From NCBI GenBank assembly GCA_949299515.1, contig CASGAP010000012.1, positions 124,001 through 188,000 on the forward strand: a DNA stretch of 64,000 nt, read 5' to 3'. Origin of the DNA: an uncultured Desulfovibrionaceae bacterium (GTDB lineage: Bacteria; Desulfobacterota; Desulfovibrionia; Desulfovibrionales; Desulfovibrionaceae). The notes beneath the pieces were generated by a model. It worked only from the letters and a program-made list of their open reading frames with translations. It made no database searches and was not told where the DNA came from. This document shows, in pieces, positions 1 to 10,517 of this stretch (position 1 is the stretch's first letter; the number at the start of each line of letters is the position of its first letter). Position numbers and translations under genes: made by a program.

Positions 1-107
1 CGAAGCCAAGCCGGCATACGCAGCGGCTTTTGCTCGTTGGCATCTTTGCCGCTGCAATTTCCCTGTCCGCAGGAATTAATATTTAATTCAGTATAGTGGT
101 ATGTCAT
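1..107 (-). CDS. lipA: lipoyl synthase LipA, N-terminal part (cut by window edge)
   Basis: Only the first 35 codons lie in the window. The translation opens MTYHYTELNINSC and reaches KPLRMPAWLR, which matches the start of lipoyl synthase, where a conserved (R/K)KPxWLR segment precedes the radical-SAM barrel. LipA inserts two sulfurs into protein-bound octanoyl groups. The ATG lies 1 nt after the lipB stop, with AAGGAT about 9 nt upstream inside the lipB end, so lipB and lipA are probably translationally coupled. The cluster and radical-SAM motifs are outside the window, so the call rests on the N-terminus and the lipB neighbour. Confidence 0.75.
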   Translation of the reverse strand, partial: MTYHYTELNINSCGQGNCSGKDANEQKPLRMPAWL

Positions 108-108
108 G

Positions 109-804
109 TTAATTATCCTTTTTGTCCAGCATATGCAAAAAATCCTGCTTTGATAAAAAAAAGCGTTCAGTGCTGCCTTCAGCATTATCGAAAAATTTTC
201 TAAATTTATTCCAAAAAACAGCTTTTACCGCACCTAAATCCGGAATATTTTCCTGCAGCTGCAATGCAATTGATGTTGCTTCCACATTCAGACCGCACGG
301 CGAAACAACATTAAATAAAGAAAGATTTCTGTCAACATTTAATGCTATGCCGTGCATGGTAATATGTCTATTTACGGCAAGCCCAAGCGAAGCAATTTTC
401 TTCATGCCTACCCATACACCGGGAAAACCCGCGCGGCGCTGCGCACAAATTCCGAAATGACCGAGTACGGCAATGGCCGTTTCTTCCAAATCATGCACAT
501 ATTGCCGTAAGCCGCCCTTTCTGTCCCGAAGATTTATAATAGGATACACAACAAGCTGTCCCGGAAAATGACAGGTAATGTTTCCGCCGCGCGTGCTGTG
601 AACAATAGCAAGCTCTCCCTGCCATTCTTCCGATAAACGCGGCGGCACGTTTTCCTTGCCGAAGTGTTTGCCTATACTTACCGTAGGCGTGTGTTCAAGA
701 AAAAAAACAATATCTTCATGCCCGGACTGCACCAAAATCTGCGCTTTGCATTGCAGTTCAAATGCCTCGTTATAAGAAATACAGCCTAAATCAAATGCCA
801 ACAT
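109..804 (-). CDS. lipB: octanoyltransferase LipB
   Basis: Transfers octanoate from octanoyl-ACP to the lipoyl domains of enzymes such as GcvH, the first step of endogenous lipoate synthesis in the cytoplasm. The 231-residue protein has the family pattern: RGGNITCHFPGQLVVYPI at 72-89, the lysine of the MKKIASLG segment (K136), THGIALNV-type motif near 149-157, and SPCGL with the expected catalytic Cys170. Length is typical. It precedes lipA in the same operon. The upstream 500 bases hold a structured repeat and no other gene; no convincing Shine-Dalgarno is visible before the ATG. Confidence 0.95.
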   Translation of the reverse strand: MLAFDLGCISYNEAFELQCKAQILVQSGHEDIVFFLEHTPTVSIGKHFGKENVPPRLSEEWQGELAIVHSTRGGNITCHFPGQLVVYPIINLRDRKGGLRQYVHDLEETAIAVLGHFGICAQRRAGFPGVWVGMKKIASLGLAVNRHITMHGIALNVDRNLSLFNVVSPCGLNVEATSIALQLQENIPDLGAVKAVFWNKFRKFFDNAEGSTERFFLSKQDFLHMLDKKDN

Positions 805-971
805 TACCAGTATCCGTTTACAAACAATAATTACTCACAGCTTCAATTAATAAGAAACCGGCAGTTCAGGAAAAAAGATATGTACCCGATACGCTGAAAT
901 CTGACAAGAAAAAATTTATTGCAGTCCGTGCAGAACTGTCATGAAATATTCAAAATAGAATGTTTTTTTAA

Positions 972-1085
972 TTATTTTCTGGGGGAAATGATTTCCCCCA
1001 GCCCCCCTCATTACGCGGTATTTGCGGAGCCTTGCCGAATTTTTCGGCTTCAGCCCCGTAAATACCGCGGATAAAAGTGACAAAA
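972..1085. repeat. structured intergenic repeat, copy 1 (short form)
   Basis: First of three copies of a dispersed element (others near 42250 and 62080). It starts with a perfect 11-bp inverted repeat with a one-base loop (979-1001, CTGGGGGAAAT/ATTTCCCCCAG) and continues with a long imperfect hairpin at 1014-1069 whose outer arms are CGCGGTATTT and AAATACCGCG around a TTTTT loop. The inner module present in the other copies is absent. It lies in the 514-base gap between the atpC terminator and lipB; nothing else in that gap looks coding. The 297-base open frame across it has no ribosome site or recognisable protein. Confidence 0.7.
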
Positions 1086-1285
1086 AAAATTTTTTATAAT
1101 TTGTTACAGCGGTTAAATAATAAAAATAACTTAAAAATACGCTCTTCTGGATCTGACAACTAATAAGAGTTATACATAGACTGAGGTAGAATAAGCGTTG
1201 TTGAAACAGCAAGAGATAATAAATTAGGAGGAAATTCCATCAACATATTTAAAAATTTTATTTTGCATTGTCAGGATAACAATAC

Positions 1286-1310
1286 AAAAAAAAAGCCACC
1301 GCAAGGTGGC
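1286..1310 (-). terminator. rho-independent terminator after atpC
   Basis: GCCACC/GGTGGC stem with a GCAA loop (1295-1310), followed on the minus strand by a run of T (A tract at 1286-1294). It lies just beyond the atpC stop and ends the ATP synthase operon. Confidence 0.85.
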
Positions 1311-1318
1311 TTATATAT

Positions 1319-1723
1319 TTATTTACCTGCAATCTGCAATCTGACCAATGCCCGTTTCATTGCATTTTCCGCTCTGACAACATCAATGCCATCTTGCTGT
1401 TTTGCTTGCTGTAAACGCTGTTCCGCTCGAGCTTTTGCTTTTTCTGCCCGTTCAGCATCAATATTTTCTGCCAATTCCGCAGATTGTGCCAAAATACTTA
1501 TTTTATTGTCGGCAACTTCAGCAAACCCGCCGGCAACAAAGGCTAAATTATCCTTATTTCCGATACGGTAAACCAAAGTGCCGATACTAAGAGCAGTAAG
1601 CAAAGGAATGTGTCCGGCAAGAACACCAAACTCCCCGTCTACACCAGGAGCCCCTACATAATCAACTTCTGTACTTAACACAACTTGATCAGGGGTTACA
1701 ATTTCAAGACGAAGTGCAGCCAT
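1319..1723 (-). CDS. atpC: ATP synthase epsilon subunit
   Basis: Central-stalk subunit of F1, coupling gamma rotation to catalysis and able to inhibit ATP hydrolysis. The 134 residues begin [14 protein letters not shown], followed by [22 protein letters not shown], the typical beta-sandwich of the family, and end in a long charged helical hairpin ([14 protein letters not shown]). Length is normal. It is the last gene of the operon, 49 nt after atpD and followed directly by a strong terminator. Confidence 0.96.
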   Translation of the reverse strand: MAALRLEIVTPDQVVLSTEVDYVGAPGVDGEFGVLAGHIPLLTALSIGTLVYRIGNKDNLAFVAGGFAEVADNKISILAQSAELAENIDAERAEKAKARAEQRLQQAKQQDGIDVVRAENAMKRALVRLQIAGK

Positions 1724-1772
1724 TGCTTTCTCCTATGCTTAATTTCCTGCCCGATGACGGGCAGGAACCAAA

Positions 1773-3191
<1,419 letters not shown>

Positions 3192-3204
3192 TCAAAGCTC
3201 CTAC

Positions 3205-4077
3205 TTACTGGCTTTGCAACGCATTCGCGCCGCCTACAATATCCATGAGATCGTTGGTAATCGCCGCCTGTCTTGTTTTGTTGAAAAGCAGTGTCAGCGA
3301 ACCAATCATTTCGTCACAGTTATTGGTTGCATTGTTCATAGCAAACATACGAGCTGCATTTTCGCTTGCAAAGTTATCAAGCAAACCGCGGTAAATCTGA
3401 ACATTCAGATAACGGGGCAAGAGTTCCGCAAGCAAAACGGACACATTCGGCTCATAAATGTATTCGATTTCTGCGCCTTCTCCCCCATCGGAAGACGGGA
3501 CAATGGGCAGAAGAGGCATACTTTGAGCCACTTGGCGTGACATACTTACAAATTCACTATAAACCAAGTACACTTCATCAGCAGTATATTCTGTATATGA
3601 ATGGGAAATTGTATTTCCAAGCTGCGTTGCCACCTGAAAATTTAAATTTCCCATAACATCAGTCATGGCAGAAAGGATTTGGTAAGAAGTTTTTCTTACT
3701 GCATCGCGGCCTTTGCGGCCGACACAAATAAAGGAAACGGCTTTACCTTCGCTTTCTTTTTCTTTTGCCAATTTTAAAGCAGCATTGATTAAGTTTACAT
3801 TAAAGGCACCGCATAAGCCGCGGTCGGAAGTAATAAGCAAAATAAGCACATTTTTCTTATTTTCGCGGTTTTCCAAAAGAGCATGGCTTGCCCCTTCGGT
3901 ACGTGCGGCCAAGTCAGACAGCATGGAATTAAACTTGTCCGCATAGGGACGAAAACGTTCAATTCTTTGCTGTGCACCACGCAAGCCGGCAGACGCAACC
4001 ATTTCCATTGCTCTGGTGATCTGCTTGGTTTTCTTAACCCCGGCTATTTGCAGTTTAACATCTTTTAAGGAAGGCAT
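3205..4077 (-). CDS. atpG: ATP synthase gamma subunit
   Basis: Rotor shaft of F1. N-terminal MPSLKDVKLQIAGVKKTKQITRAMEMVA and C-terminal NATNNCDEMIGSLTLLFNKTRQAAIT are the two conserved coiled-coil ends of the family, and the Rossmann-like middle carries LLITSDRGLCGAFN. At 290 residues it is of usual length. It lies 3 nt after atpA and 16 nt before atpD, consistent with one transcript. Confidence 0.97.
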   Translation of the reverse strand: MPSLKDVKLQIAGVKKTKQITRAMEMVASAGLRGAQQRIERFRPYADKFNSMLSDLAARTEGASHALLENRENKKNVLILLITSDRGLCGAFNVNLINAALKLAKEKESEGKAVSFICVGRKGRDAVRKTSYQILSAMTDVMGNLNFQVATQLGNTISHSYTEYTADEVYLVYSEFVSMSRQVAQSMPLLPIVPSSDGGEGAEIEYIYEPNVSVLLAELLPRYLNVQIYRGLLDNFASENAARMFAMNNATNNCDEMIGSLTLLFNKTRQAAITNDLMDIVGGANALQSQ

Positions 4078-4080
4078 AAA

Positions 4081-5595
4081 TTACCTCCGTGCCACAAAAG
4101 ATGCTTTGAACTCTTTAATGGCGGAACTTAAGCGTTGTTCCAAATCATCATCAATTTTTTGACGTTCGCGGATATCAGCCAAAATATCGGCTTTGGCAGT
4201 CCGCAGCGTTTCCAAAAGACCTGCTTCAAAAGGCAGAACATCTTTTACTTCAATGTCATCAAGGAAACCGCGGGCAGCAGCAAAAATGGAAGCAACCTGC
4301 TCTTCAGTCGGCATCGGCTGATACTGCGGCTGTTTAAGCAGTTCCGTCATTCTTGCACCGCGGTCAAGAGTTGCTTTGGTAGCTTTGTCAAGGTCGGAAC
4401 CGAACTGAGCAAAAGCAGCCATTTCGCGGTATTGGGCAAGGTCAAGACGCAATGTGCCCGCTACCTGTTTCATAGCTTTAATCTGTGCGGCACCGCCAAC
4501 GCGGGAAACAGAAATACCGACGTTAATAGCAGGACGGATACCTGCGTTAAAAAGGTTGGATTCCAAAAATACCTGACCGTCGGTAATGGAAATTACGTTG
4601 GTCGGAATATAAGCGGAAACGTCGCCTGCCTGGGTTTCAATAACAGGAAGTGCCGTCAGAGAACCGCCGCCGAGTTCGTCGGAAAGTTTTGCAGCACGTT
4701 CCAGCAAACGGGAGTGCAGATAAAAAACGTCACCCGGGAAGGCTTCACGTCCCGGAGGACGGCGAAGAAGAAGGGACATCTGGCGGTAAGCAACGGCCTG
4801 TTTGGACAAGTCGTCATAAATAATAAGGGCGTGCTTGCCGTTATCCCTGTAATACTCTGCCATAGTGCAGCCGGCATAGGCAGCAATATACTGCAGCGGT
4901 GCGGATTCGGAAGCAGAAGCGGAAATAATGGTAGTATATTCCATTGCGCCGTGCTGACGGAGTTTTTCCGCAACAAGAGCTACGGTTGACTCTTTTTGAC
5001 CGATTGCAACATAGAAACAATGCACATCAGTATTTTTTTGAGCCAAAATAGCGTCAACGCAGACCGCGGTTTTACCTACCTGACGGTCACCGATGATAAG
5101 TTCGCGCTGACCGCGTCCGATAGGCGTAATGGCGTCAATGGCCTTGATACCGGTTACCATTGGTTCATGTACGCTTTTACGGGCCATAAGACCGGGAGCT
5201 TTAAGCTCAACGGGACGGGTTTCGGAAGATTCAACGGGTCCCAAACCGTCCAAAGGCTGGCCAAGCGGGTTCAGAACACGGCCGGTTACGGCTTCGCCGA
5301 CAGGCACGGAAAAGATTTTTCCGGTACGTTTAACCGGATCACCTTCTTTAATGCCGCTGTCACTGCCAAGAAGAGCAACACCGACGTTGTCTTCTTCCAG
5401 GTTCAGCACCATGCCCATAACACCACCAGGGAACTCAAGAAGCTCCATGGCCATTGCATTTTGAACACCGTAGACGCGGGCGATACCGTCGCCGACATAC
5501 AGCACGGTGCCGGTTTCGCTCATTTCGACGCGCTGGTCGTAATTGCGAATCTGTTCTTCAATAATTTTACTAATTTCTTCAGCCTTTATTTGCAT
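4081..5595 (-). CDS. atpA: ATP synthase alpha subunit
   Basis: Non-catalytic nucleotide-binding subunit of F1 that supplies the arginine finger. Walker A GDRQVGKT at 169-176, the YDDLSKQA strand near 260-267 and the ISVSRVGG segment with the expected arginine finger (R365) are present. Length 504 is standard. Start follows atpH by 3 nt and the protein opens [16 protein letters not shown] as in related species. Confidence 0.98.
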   Translation of the reverse strand: MQIKAEEISKIIEEQIRNYDQRVEMSETGTVLYVGDGIARVYGVQNAMAMELLEFPGGVMGMVLNLEEDNVGVALLGSDSGIKEGDPVKRTGKIFSVPVGEAVTGRVLNPLGQPLDGLGPVESSETRPVELKAPGLMARKSVHEPMVTGIKAIDAITPIGRGQRELIIGDRQVGKTAVCVDAILAQKNTDVHCFYVAIGQKESTVALVAEKLRQHGAMEYTTIISASASESAPLQYIAAYAGCTMAEYYRDNGKHALIIYDDLSKQAVAYRQMSLLLRRPPGREAFPGDVFYLHSRLLERAAKLSDELGGGSLTALPVIETQAGDVSAYIPTNVISITDGQVFLESNLFNAGIRPAINVGISVSRVGGAAQIKAMKQVAGTLRLDLAQYREMAAFAQFGSDLDKATKATLDRGARMTELLKQPQYQPMPTEEQVASIFAAARGFLDDIEVKDVLPFEAGLLETLRTAKADILADIRERQKIDDDLEQRLSSAIKEFKASFVARR

Positions 5596-5598
5596 GGC

Positions 5599-6150
5599 CT
5601 ACTCACCCCTCTTGATGGATTCTCTGAGGTTATCAAGCTGCGCACGCAAACTTGCGTCGTATACGATATCGCCGACTTTGAGAATAATACCTCCCAAAAT
5701 CTGCGGATTTACCGCATAGGACAATTCAAGCTTGCGTCCAGTTTGTTTTTCAAGCTGAGACAGTATCTCAATCTTTTTATCTTGTTCTAGATCAACTGCG
5801 GTTGTAACAAGACCGCGGCTAATTCCTTTTGCTTCGTCAAGCATTGCTTTAAAGTCTGCCGCAATCGCAGGCAAAAGAGCCAGTCTGCCCTTGTCCGCAA
5901 GCAGTGAGCAAAAACTTTTTTCTATATCGCCGGCCTCACACAGTCCAAGTATACTCATGATTAAAGATTTCTTTTCTTCCGGAGTAATAACGGGACTTAA
6001 AACCAGCTCTTTCAATTGTGCATTTTCTTCGACAGCGCCGGCAAGAGTCTGCAGCGTGGCGGAAAAACTGTCCAGCAAAGTTTCTCCTTTATCTTTACCT
6101 ATGCTGAACAATGCGCTTGCATAACGCTTTGATACTGCATTACCGATCAT
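5599..6150 (-). CDS. atpH: ATP synthase delta subunit
   Basis: Peripheral-stalk protein fixing the b/b' dimer to the top of F1. N-terminal NAVSKRYASALFSIG and C-terminal YAVNPQILGGIILKVGDIVYDASLRAQLDNL are the family's two conserved ends. 183 residues is the expected size. It overlaps the end of atpF by 4 nt (ATGA), so the two are translationally coupled. Confidence 0.96.
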   Translation of the reverse strand: MIGNAVSKRYASALFSIGKDKGETLLDSFSATLQTLAGAVEENAQLKELVLSPVITPEEKKSLIMSILGLCEAGDIEKSFCSLLADKGRLALLPAIAADFKAMLDEAKGISRGLVTTAVDLEQDKKIEILSQLEKQTGRKLELSYAVNPQILGGIILKVGDIVYDASLRAQLDNLRESIKRGE

Positions 6151-6704
6151 GAGAACACTACCTTTGATAAGGATTTTTCTATTAAAGCATTGTGTCCGTT
6201 CTTATCCAAACGGGACGCAATTTCTTTTTCCATTGCGGCAACGATTTCGTCTGCCATTTGTGCCTTGATTTTCTGAACTTCGCTTTTCACGTCCTGTTCA
6301 GCGGCAAGTTTGGCTTGTTCGATGATACGTTCTGCCTGTTTCTGCGCATCGGAAATGATTGCGGTTTTAATGGCTTCGGCCTGTTTTCTTCCTTCTTCGA
6401 GAAGTTTTGCGCATTCACCTTCGACGCTGCGCAGTTTTTCTTCGGCATCGGCAAGATTTTTTTCGGCTTTTTGCTTAAGTTCCTTGGCCGTATCCAGTTC
6501 TTCCTTTACCTGAGCCTGATGCTTGGCAAGAAAACCTTTTACAAGCTTACCGCCCGCATACCATAAAATTCCGAGGAAGATAAACAAGTTGAGCATTCTC
6601 AGCGCAAAGTTTCCCCATGGCAGTCCATGACCTTCTGCGGCGTAGGCGCAGTCAGCCGTCATACATACCAAAACAACAAGAGCCAACGAACTAATATATT
6701 TCAC
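6147..6704 (-). CDS. atpF: ATP synthase subunit b
   Basis: Membrane anchor and stator of F0. The 185 residues begin with a hydrophobic stretch resembling a signal peptide (MKYISSLALVVLVCMTADCAYA), then a second hydrophobic segment near 35-52 (LRMLNLFIFLGILWYAGG), then a long charged coiled coil rich in E, K and A. An extra N-terminal hydrophobic segment is familiar in b subunits of Desulfovibrio relatives. Whether it is cleaved cannot be told from sequence. Confidence 0.93.
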   Translation of the reverse strand: MKYISSLALVVLVCMTADCAYAAEGHGLPWGNFALRMLNLFIFLGILWYAGGKLVKGFLAKHQAQVKEELDTAKELKQKAEKNLADAEEKLRSVEGECAKLLEEGRKQAEAIKTAIISDAQKQAERIIEQAKLAAEQDVKSEVQKIKAQMADEIVAAMEKEIASRLDKNGHNALIEKSLSKVVFS

Positions 6705-6724
6705 GTTCTACTCCTAAGCAGCGA

Positions 6725-7144
6725 TTATGCTAAAATTTTTGCAAGAGCTTCTTTAGAAAAATCCGCAACATTACCCTGCAGACTGTCAAGCGCGGCCTTG
6801 CTTTCCTGCTGAACCTTCTGAGCTGATTCCTGACGAATGGAACGAGCCTCGTCATTGGCTTTGGCAAGAACCGCACGGGCGGTTTCTTCGGCATTGTGCT
6901 TGTTTTCGTCACGCTCTGCGGCTATGCTTGCCCGAACTTTACCGATACGCTCTTCGTATTGGGCATACTGAGCATTCATTTTTTTCGTGAAATTTTCCGT
7001 TTCGGCATTGTCAGCCTCAATAAGGGCTTTTCTGCGGGCCATATTGGAACGGATAGGCTTAATTATAAGAGCATTGATAATCAACAATGAAATTAAAAAA
7101 TTAACGAGCTGGATAAAAAACGTAATATCAAGACTTATGCTCAT
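6725..7144 (-). CDS. atpF': ATP synthase subunit b'
   Basis: Second, shorter b-type stator subunit (139 residues): one membrane segment at about 5-24 (LDITFFIQLVNFLISLLIIN) and a coiled coil. I start at the ATG giving MSISLDIT because AAGGAA lies about 7 nt upstream; the longer reading frame begins at 7183, inside the predicted promoter -10, and has no ribosome site. It is the first gene of the operon. Genes for the a and c subunits are not in this window. Confidence 0.92.
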   Translation of the reverse strand: MSISLDITFFIQLVNFLISLLIINALIIKPIRSNMARRKALIEADNAETENFTKKMNAQYAQYEERIGKVRASIAAERDENKHNAEETARAVLAKANDEARSIRQESAQKVQQESKAALDSLQGNVADFSKEALAKILA

Positions 7145-7183
7145 AGGCTGTTCCTTTTTAGGCCAAAACAATTTTCTTTGCAA

Positions 7184-7212
7184 AGCATATATTTTTTTTT
7201 ATTTTGTGTCAA
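7184..7212 (-). promoter_or_regulatory. sigma-70-type promoter of the ATP synthase operon
   Basis: On the minus strand TTGACA (7207-7212), a 17-nt A-rich spacer, and TATGCT (7184-7189). It lies between bacA and atpF', leaving a leader of about 35 nt before the chosen ATG with AAGGAA in it. Confidence 0.75.
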
Positions 7213-7246
7213 TATAATTAAGATAAAGTACATTTATTCACTAAGC

Positions 7247-7591
7247 TTATTGAGAATCGTTTTCCTTTTTGAGCATTTGAATGGTACCGTCCAAAATTGC
7301 GCCGTCTTCAACAACCAAAGACGGACACTGGACTTTGCCTTTTAAAACGCCGTCCCGATGAATGGTAACATTTCTTTTGGCAACAACATCACCGGTAAAA
7401 TTCCCGGAAAGACTCATTTCCCCGACATTGACAGTTCCTTCAATCTTGGAATCCTTGCCGAGCAGAAGCGTGCCGTCGGATTCTATTTCCCCGACGAATT
7501 CCCCGTCAATTCTGACAGATCCCTGAAAAACCAGCTTGCCGGTAAAAAACGTACCGGCCCCCATGAATGCATTGATATCATCTTTAGCCAT
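7247..7591 (-). CDS. bactofilin (polymer-forming cytoskeletal protein)
   Basis: Small beta-helical protein that self-assembles into filaments and often localises wall or envelope enzymes. The 114 residues show the repeating hydrophobic/glycine pattern of the bactofilin domain (GSVRIDGEFVGEI, GTVNVGEMSLSGNFTGDVVAK, GVLKGKVQCPSLVVEDGAILDG). It has no membrane segment. It follows rodA by 11 nt, at the end of the shape cluster, which fits a role in cell shape. Confidence 0.92.
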   Translation of the reverse strand: MAKDDINAFMGAGTFFTGKLVFQGSVRIDGEFVGEIESDGTLLLGKDSKIEGTVNVGEMSLSGNFTGDVVAKRNVTIHRDGVLKGKVQCPSLVVEDGAILDGTIQMLKKENDSQ

Positions 7592-7602
7592 GTCCTACTC
7601 CT

Positions 7603-8724
7603 CTAAGCTTTAAAGACAAACCTATTAATAGATACACTAAGAACAATTCCAATAAGAATACAATTCACCATCATGGCAGTCCCTCCGTAACTGATAAACG
7701 GCAGCGGAATGCCGACTACGGGCATAATTCCGACCACCATGCCGGTATTTACCATAACCTGCCAAAAGAAATAGAAAAAAATCCCCGCACAAAGCGTGCT
7801 GCCAAATCTATCTCTTGCTTCGCATATCGTACTATAAATGCAAAATAAAAAAAAGCAAAAAATTACCACAACCCCGACGCTGCCCACAAACCCCCATTCT
7901 TCGCCCAAAACGGCAACGGCAAAGTCCGTATGTTTTTCCGGAAGAAAGCGAAGCTGGCTCTGTGTTCCTTCCTGAAAACCTTTTCCAAGAAGTTTACCCG
8001 ATCCAATGGCTATCTGTGACTGAATAATATGATATCCTGCTCCCTTAGGGTCACGGCTGGGATCAAGAAACGTCAAAATGCGCTCTTGCTGATAATCATG
8101 CAAAACAAACCAGCTCATGGGCAGCATAAGCGGAATCAGTACAAGACAAATCCGCAGAACTTTCCATTTGATGCCATGAAAAAGCGCCATGCCGCCGACC
8201 AAAAAAAGAACGGTCAGCCCTGTCCCCAAGTCAGGCTGTTTTACGATTAAAGCAAAAGGAATCAACCCAATAACCAAAAGCTGAATAAGCCGCCGCCAAC
8301 CGAGCGTTTCGCCGTCTTTGGCCAAAAATTTGGCCCCCATAAGCAAAACGGAAAATTTAGCAAATTCACTGGGCTGCAGACTGAAAAAGCCCAAATCCAG
8401 CCAGCGCTGCGCACCGTACACGGTTTTTCCGACAAGAGGAACCAAAATCAGCAGAAACAATACCAGCAAATAAAACGGTACGGCCAGCCGTTCAAGAATT
8501 TTATAGTTAATAAGAATGACAACAAACATAACAAGAAGCCCTACCCCGCCCCACATAAGCTGGCGTTCATAAAAAGGCGTATGAGTAATTCCGTCTTCCA
8601 AACGTATGCTGCTGGCAGAATACAAATTTACAAACCCGACGGAAAAAATAACAATCGTGGTAATAAACAAAGCCCAGTTCATATCCAAAAATATTCGTTT
8701 GTTTGGGGTATTGAAAAGCTTCAT
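7603..8724 (-). CDS. rodA: RodA, SEDS peptidoglycan glycosyltransferase
   Basis: Polymerises lipid II glycan strands during side-wall elongation, paired with PBP2. The 373-residue protein has about ten membrane segments and family signatures: QPSEFAKFSVLLMGAKFLA, VKQPDLGTGLTVL, and the C-terminal PVVGIPLPFISYGGTAMM block. Its ATG overlaps the stop of the PBP2 gene (ATGA), giving translational coupling of the enzyme pair. Confidence 0.96.
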   Translation of the reverse strand: MKLFNTPNKRIFLDMNWALFITTIVIFSVGFVNLYSASSIRLEDGITHTPFYERQLMWGGVGLLVMFVVILINYKILERLAVPFYLLVLFLLILVPLVGKTVYGAQRWLDLGFFSLQPSEFAKFSVLLMGAKFLAKDGETLGWRRLIQLLVIGLIPFALIVKQPDLGTGLTVLFLVGGMALFHGIKWKVLRICLVLIPLMLPMSWFVLHDYQQERILTFLDPSRDPKGAGYHIIQSQIAIGSGKLLGKGFQEGTQSQLRFLPEKHTDFAVAVLGEEWGFVGSVGVVVIFCFFLFCIYSTICEARDRFGSTLCAGIFFYFFWQVMVNTGMVVGIMPVVGIPLPFISYGGTAMMVNCILIGIVLSVSINRFVFKA

Positions 8725-10517
8725 TGTTTTTTCTCCGTCGGAAACAACAGTTTTATGATGTCACGGGTTACCGGGCCTGCCGCGGACGATCCGCCGCCGC
8801 CGTGCTCCAGCATGGTAATAATAACATAACGGCGGCCGTCTTTTTCCGCATACGCGCCAAGCCAGGCATGGTCACGCTCTTTAAAATCCATTTCATGGTT
8901 TTTCTTTCGCCTGTCACCCTGCATTTTTATTTTAACAACCTGGGCAGTACCGGTTTTGCCGCCGGTAATAACGCCTTCGGTTTTAATAATGCGGGCAGTG
9001 CCGCGCGGTTCGTTGGCCGTTGCAAACATATAATCGGCTATCAGCCTGCAGTGTTCCGGACTTATCGGCGTACGGCCCACCACTTCAGGTTCGGCATCTT
9101 TTATCAGCTGCGGCTTAAGCAGCTTTCCGCCGTTTAACAAAGAACTGATGTAAACAGCCAGCTGAATGGGCGTAACCAGCATATAGCCTTGGCCAATGGA
9201 CAGGTTAACGGTGTCGCCGTTTTGCCAGCGTTCGCCAATTTTATTCAATTTCCATTGCTTATCCGGCATTACGCCCCGCGCTTCATGCGGAAGCTCTATG
9301 CCCGTACGCCTGCCGAAGCCGCAGTTTCGGGCAAATTCCGCAATATAATCTATGCCCAGCTCCAAGGCTTTTTCATAATAATACACATCACAGGAATACA
9401 TAAGGGAATGTTTTAAATCCACGTTGCCGTGCCCGTACTTGCTCCAACAGCGAAACTGCCTGTTGCCGAGTTTAAACACGCCGCCGCAGAATACGGTATC
9501 TTTAGGGTCAACGCCTTTTTCAAGCAACGCTCCGGCCATAACCAGTTTCCATACCGAAGCAGGAGGGAATACGCTTTGAATGGTTCTGTTCTGCAGGGGA
9601 AAACGCGGATGATTGCGGATTGCGTCCCATTCTTTTCGGGAAAAACCCGTCACAAAAAGATTATTGTCATAAGAAGGCAGCGTAACAAGCGCATCAAGCG
9701 CGCCCGTATCCGGATTCATAACAATAACGGAACCTGCCTGATTCTGCATAATATGTTCGATATTTTTCTGCAGTTCGATATCAATGGACAGATAAATATT
9801 TTCTCCGGAATATGAAGGATCAATAACCTCCCTGTGCAAAGACCTGCCGAACACGTCAACTTCCATGGCAGCTACGCCTTTCTTTCCGCGCAGTCTGTCT
9901 TCCAGCACAAGTTCCAGTCCCTGCCTGCCGACTATGTCGCCCAAACTGAGATTTTCATCTTCCTGCAGTTCCTCTTTTGTTGCTTCCGCCACATAGCCCA
10001 TAATATGGGCAACGGTATTTTTCTGCGGATAATGACGCCGAGCTTTGGGAACGATATGAATGCCCGGCCATAAATAAAGCTGCGCCTGAATTGGCGCTAT
10101 AAGCTCAAGGGGCAAATCCGCCACAATGATAATGGGGTCGAAGGAACGGACATAATATTTGTTCTTATTGTATTTTTCTGCCAAATCTTCATAAGACGTA
10201 TTTGTCCATTCGCTGATTTGGGCAAGAGCCGCATCCACATCCGGCGTATCTTCGCGGATAATGGCAATTGCAAAGGTGATATAGTTTTCGGCCAGCGGAA
10301 CCCCGTTTTTGTCGAAAATCTCTCCGCGGGCAGCGTCGATACGGGCAATTTTTGTTCTGTTTTCAAAAGCAAGACGGGAAAATTCTTCGCCCCGGTGAAT
10401 CTGCAGATACCAATACCGCGCAAAAAACACGACAAACAAAAACGCAATGGCACATTGCAGCAGCAAAAGCCCCATGCGCGGAGGCTCGTAATTTTTTTTC
10501 TCAATCTTGTGCGACAC
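8721..10517 (-). CDS. mrdA: penicillin-binding protein 2 (PBP2, MrdA)
   Basis: Class B transpeptidase cross-linking new wall with RodA. One N-terminal membrane segment (about 15-35), a pedestal domain, then the transpeptidase with SVWK (catalytic S321, K324), SCD (375-377) in place of SxN, and KTGT (521-524). Length 598 is normal. The start is GTG at 10517, supported by GGAG 8 nt upstream; it overlaps mreD by 17 nt. Confidence 0.96.
   Translation of the reverse strand: MSHKIEKKNYEPPRMGLLLLQCAIAFLFVVFFARYWYLQIHRGEEFSRLAFENRTKIARIDAARGEIFDKNGVPLAENYITFAIAIIREDTPDVDAALAQISEWTNTSYEDLAEKYNKNKYYVRSFDPIIIVADLPLELIAPIQAQLYLWPGIHIVPKARRHYPQKNTVAHIMGYVAEATKEELQEDENLSLGDIVGRQGLELVLEDRLRGKKGVAAMEVDVFGRSLHREVIDPSYSGENIYLSIDIELQKNIEHIMQNQAGSVIVMNPDTGALDALVTLPSYDNNLFVTGFSRKEWDAIRNHPRFPLQNRTIQSVFPPASVWKLVMAGALLEKGVDPKDTVFCGGVFKLGNRQFRCWSKYGHGNVDLKHSLMYSCDVYYYEKALELGIDYIAEFARNCGFGRRTGIELPHEARGVMPDKQWKLNKIGERWQNGDTVNLSIGQGYMLVTPIQLAVYISSLLNGGKLLKPQLIKDAEPEVVGRTPISPEHCRLIADYMFATANEPRGTARIIKTEGVITGGKTGTAQVVKIKMQGDRRKKNHEMDFKERDHAWLGAYAEKDGRRYVIITMLEHGGGGSSAAGPVTRDIIKLLFPTEKKQ

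Noticed and set aside
916..1212. 98-codon minus-strand frame between atpC and lipB
   Set aside because: It runs through the structured repeat, has low-complexity Tyr/Phe/Leu content, no ribosome site and no recognisable domain.
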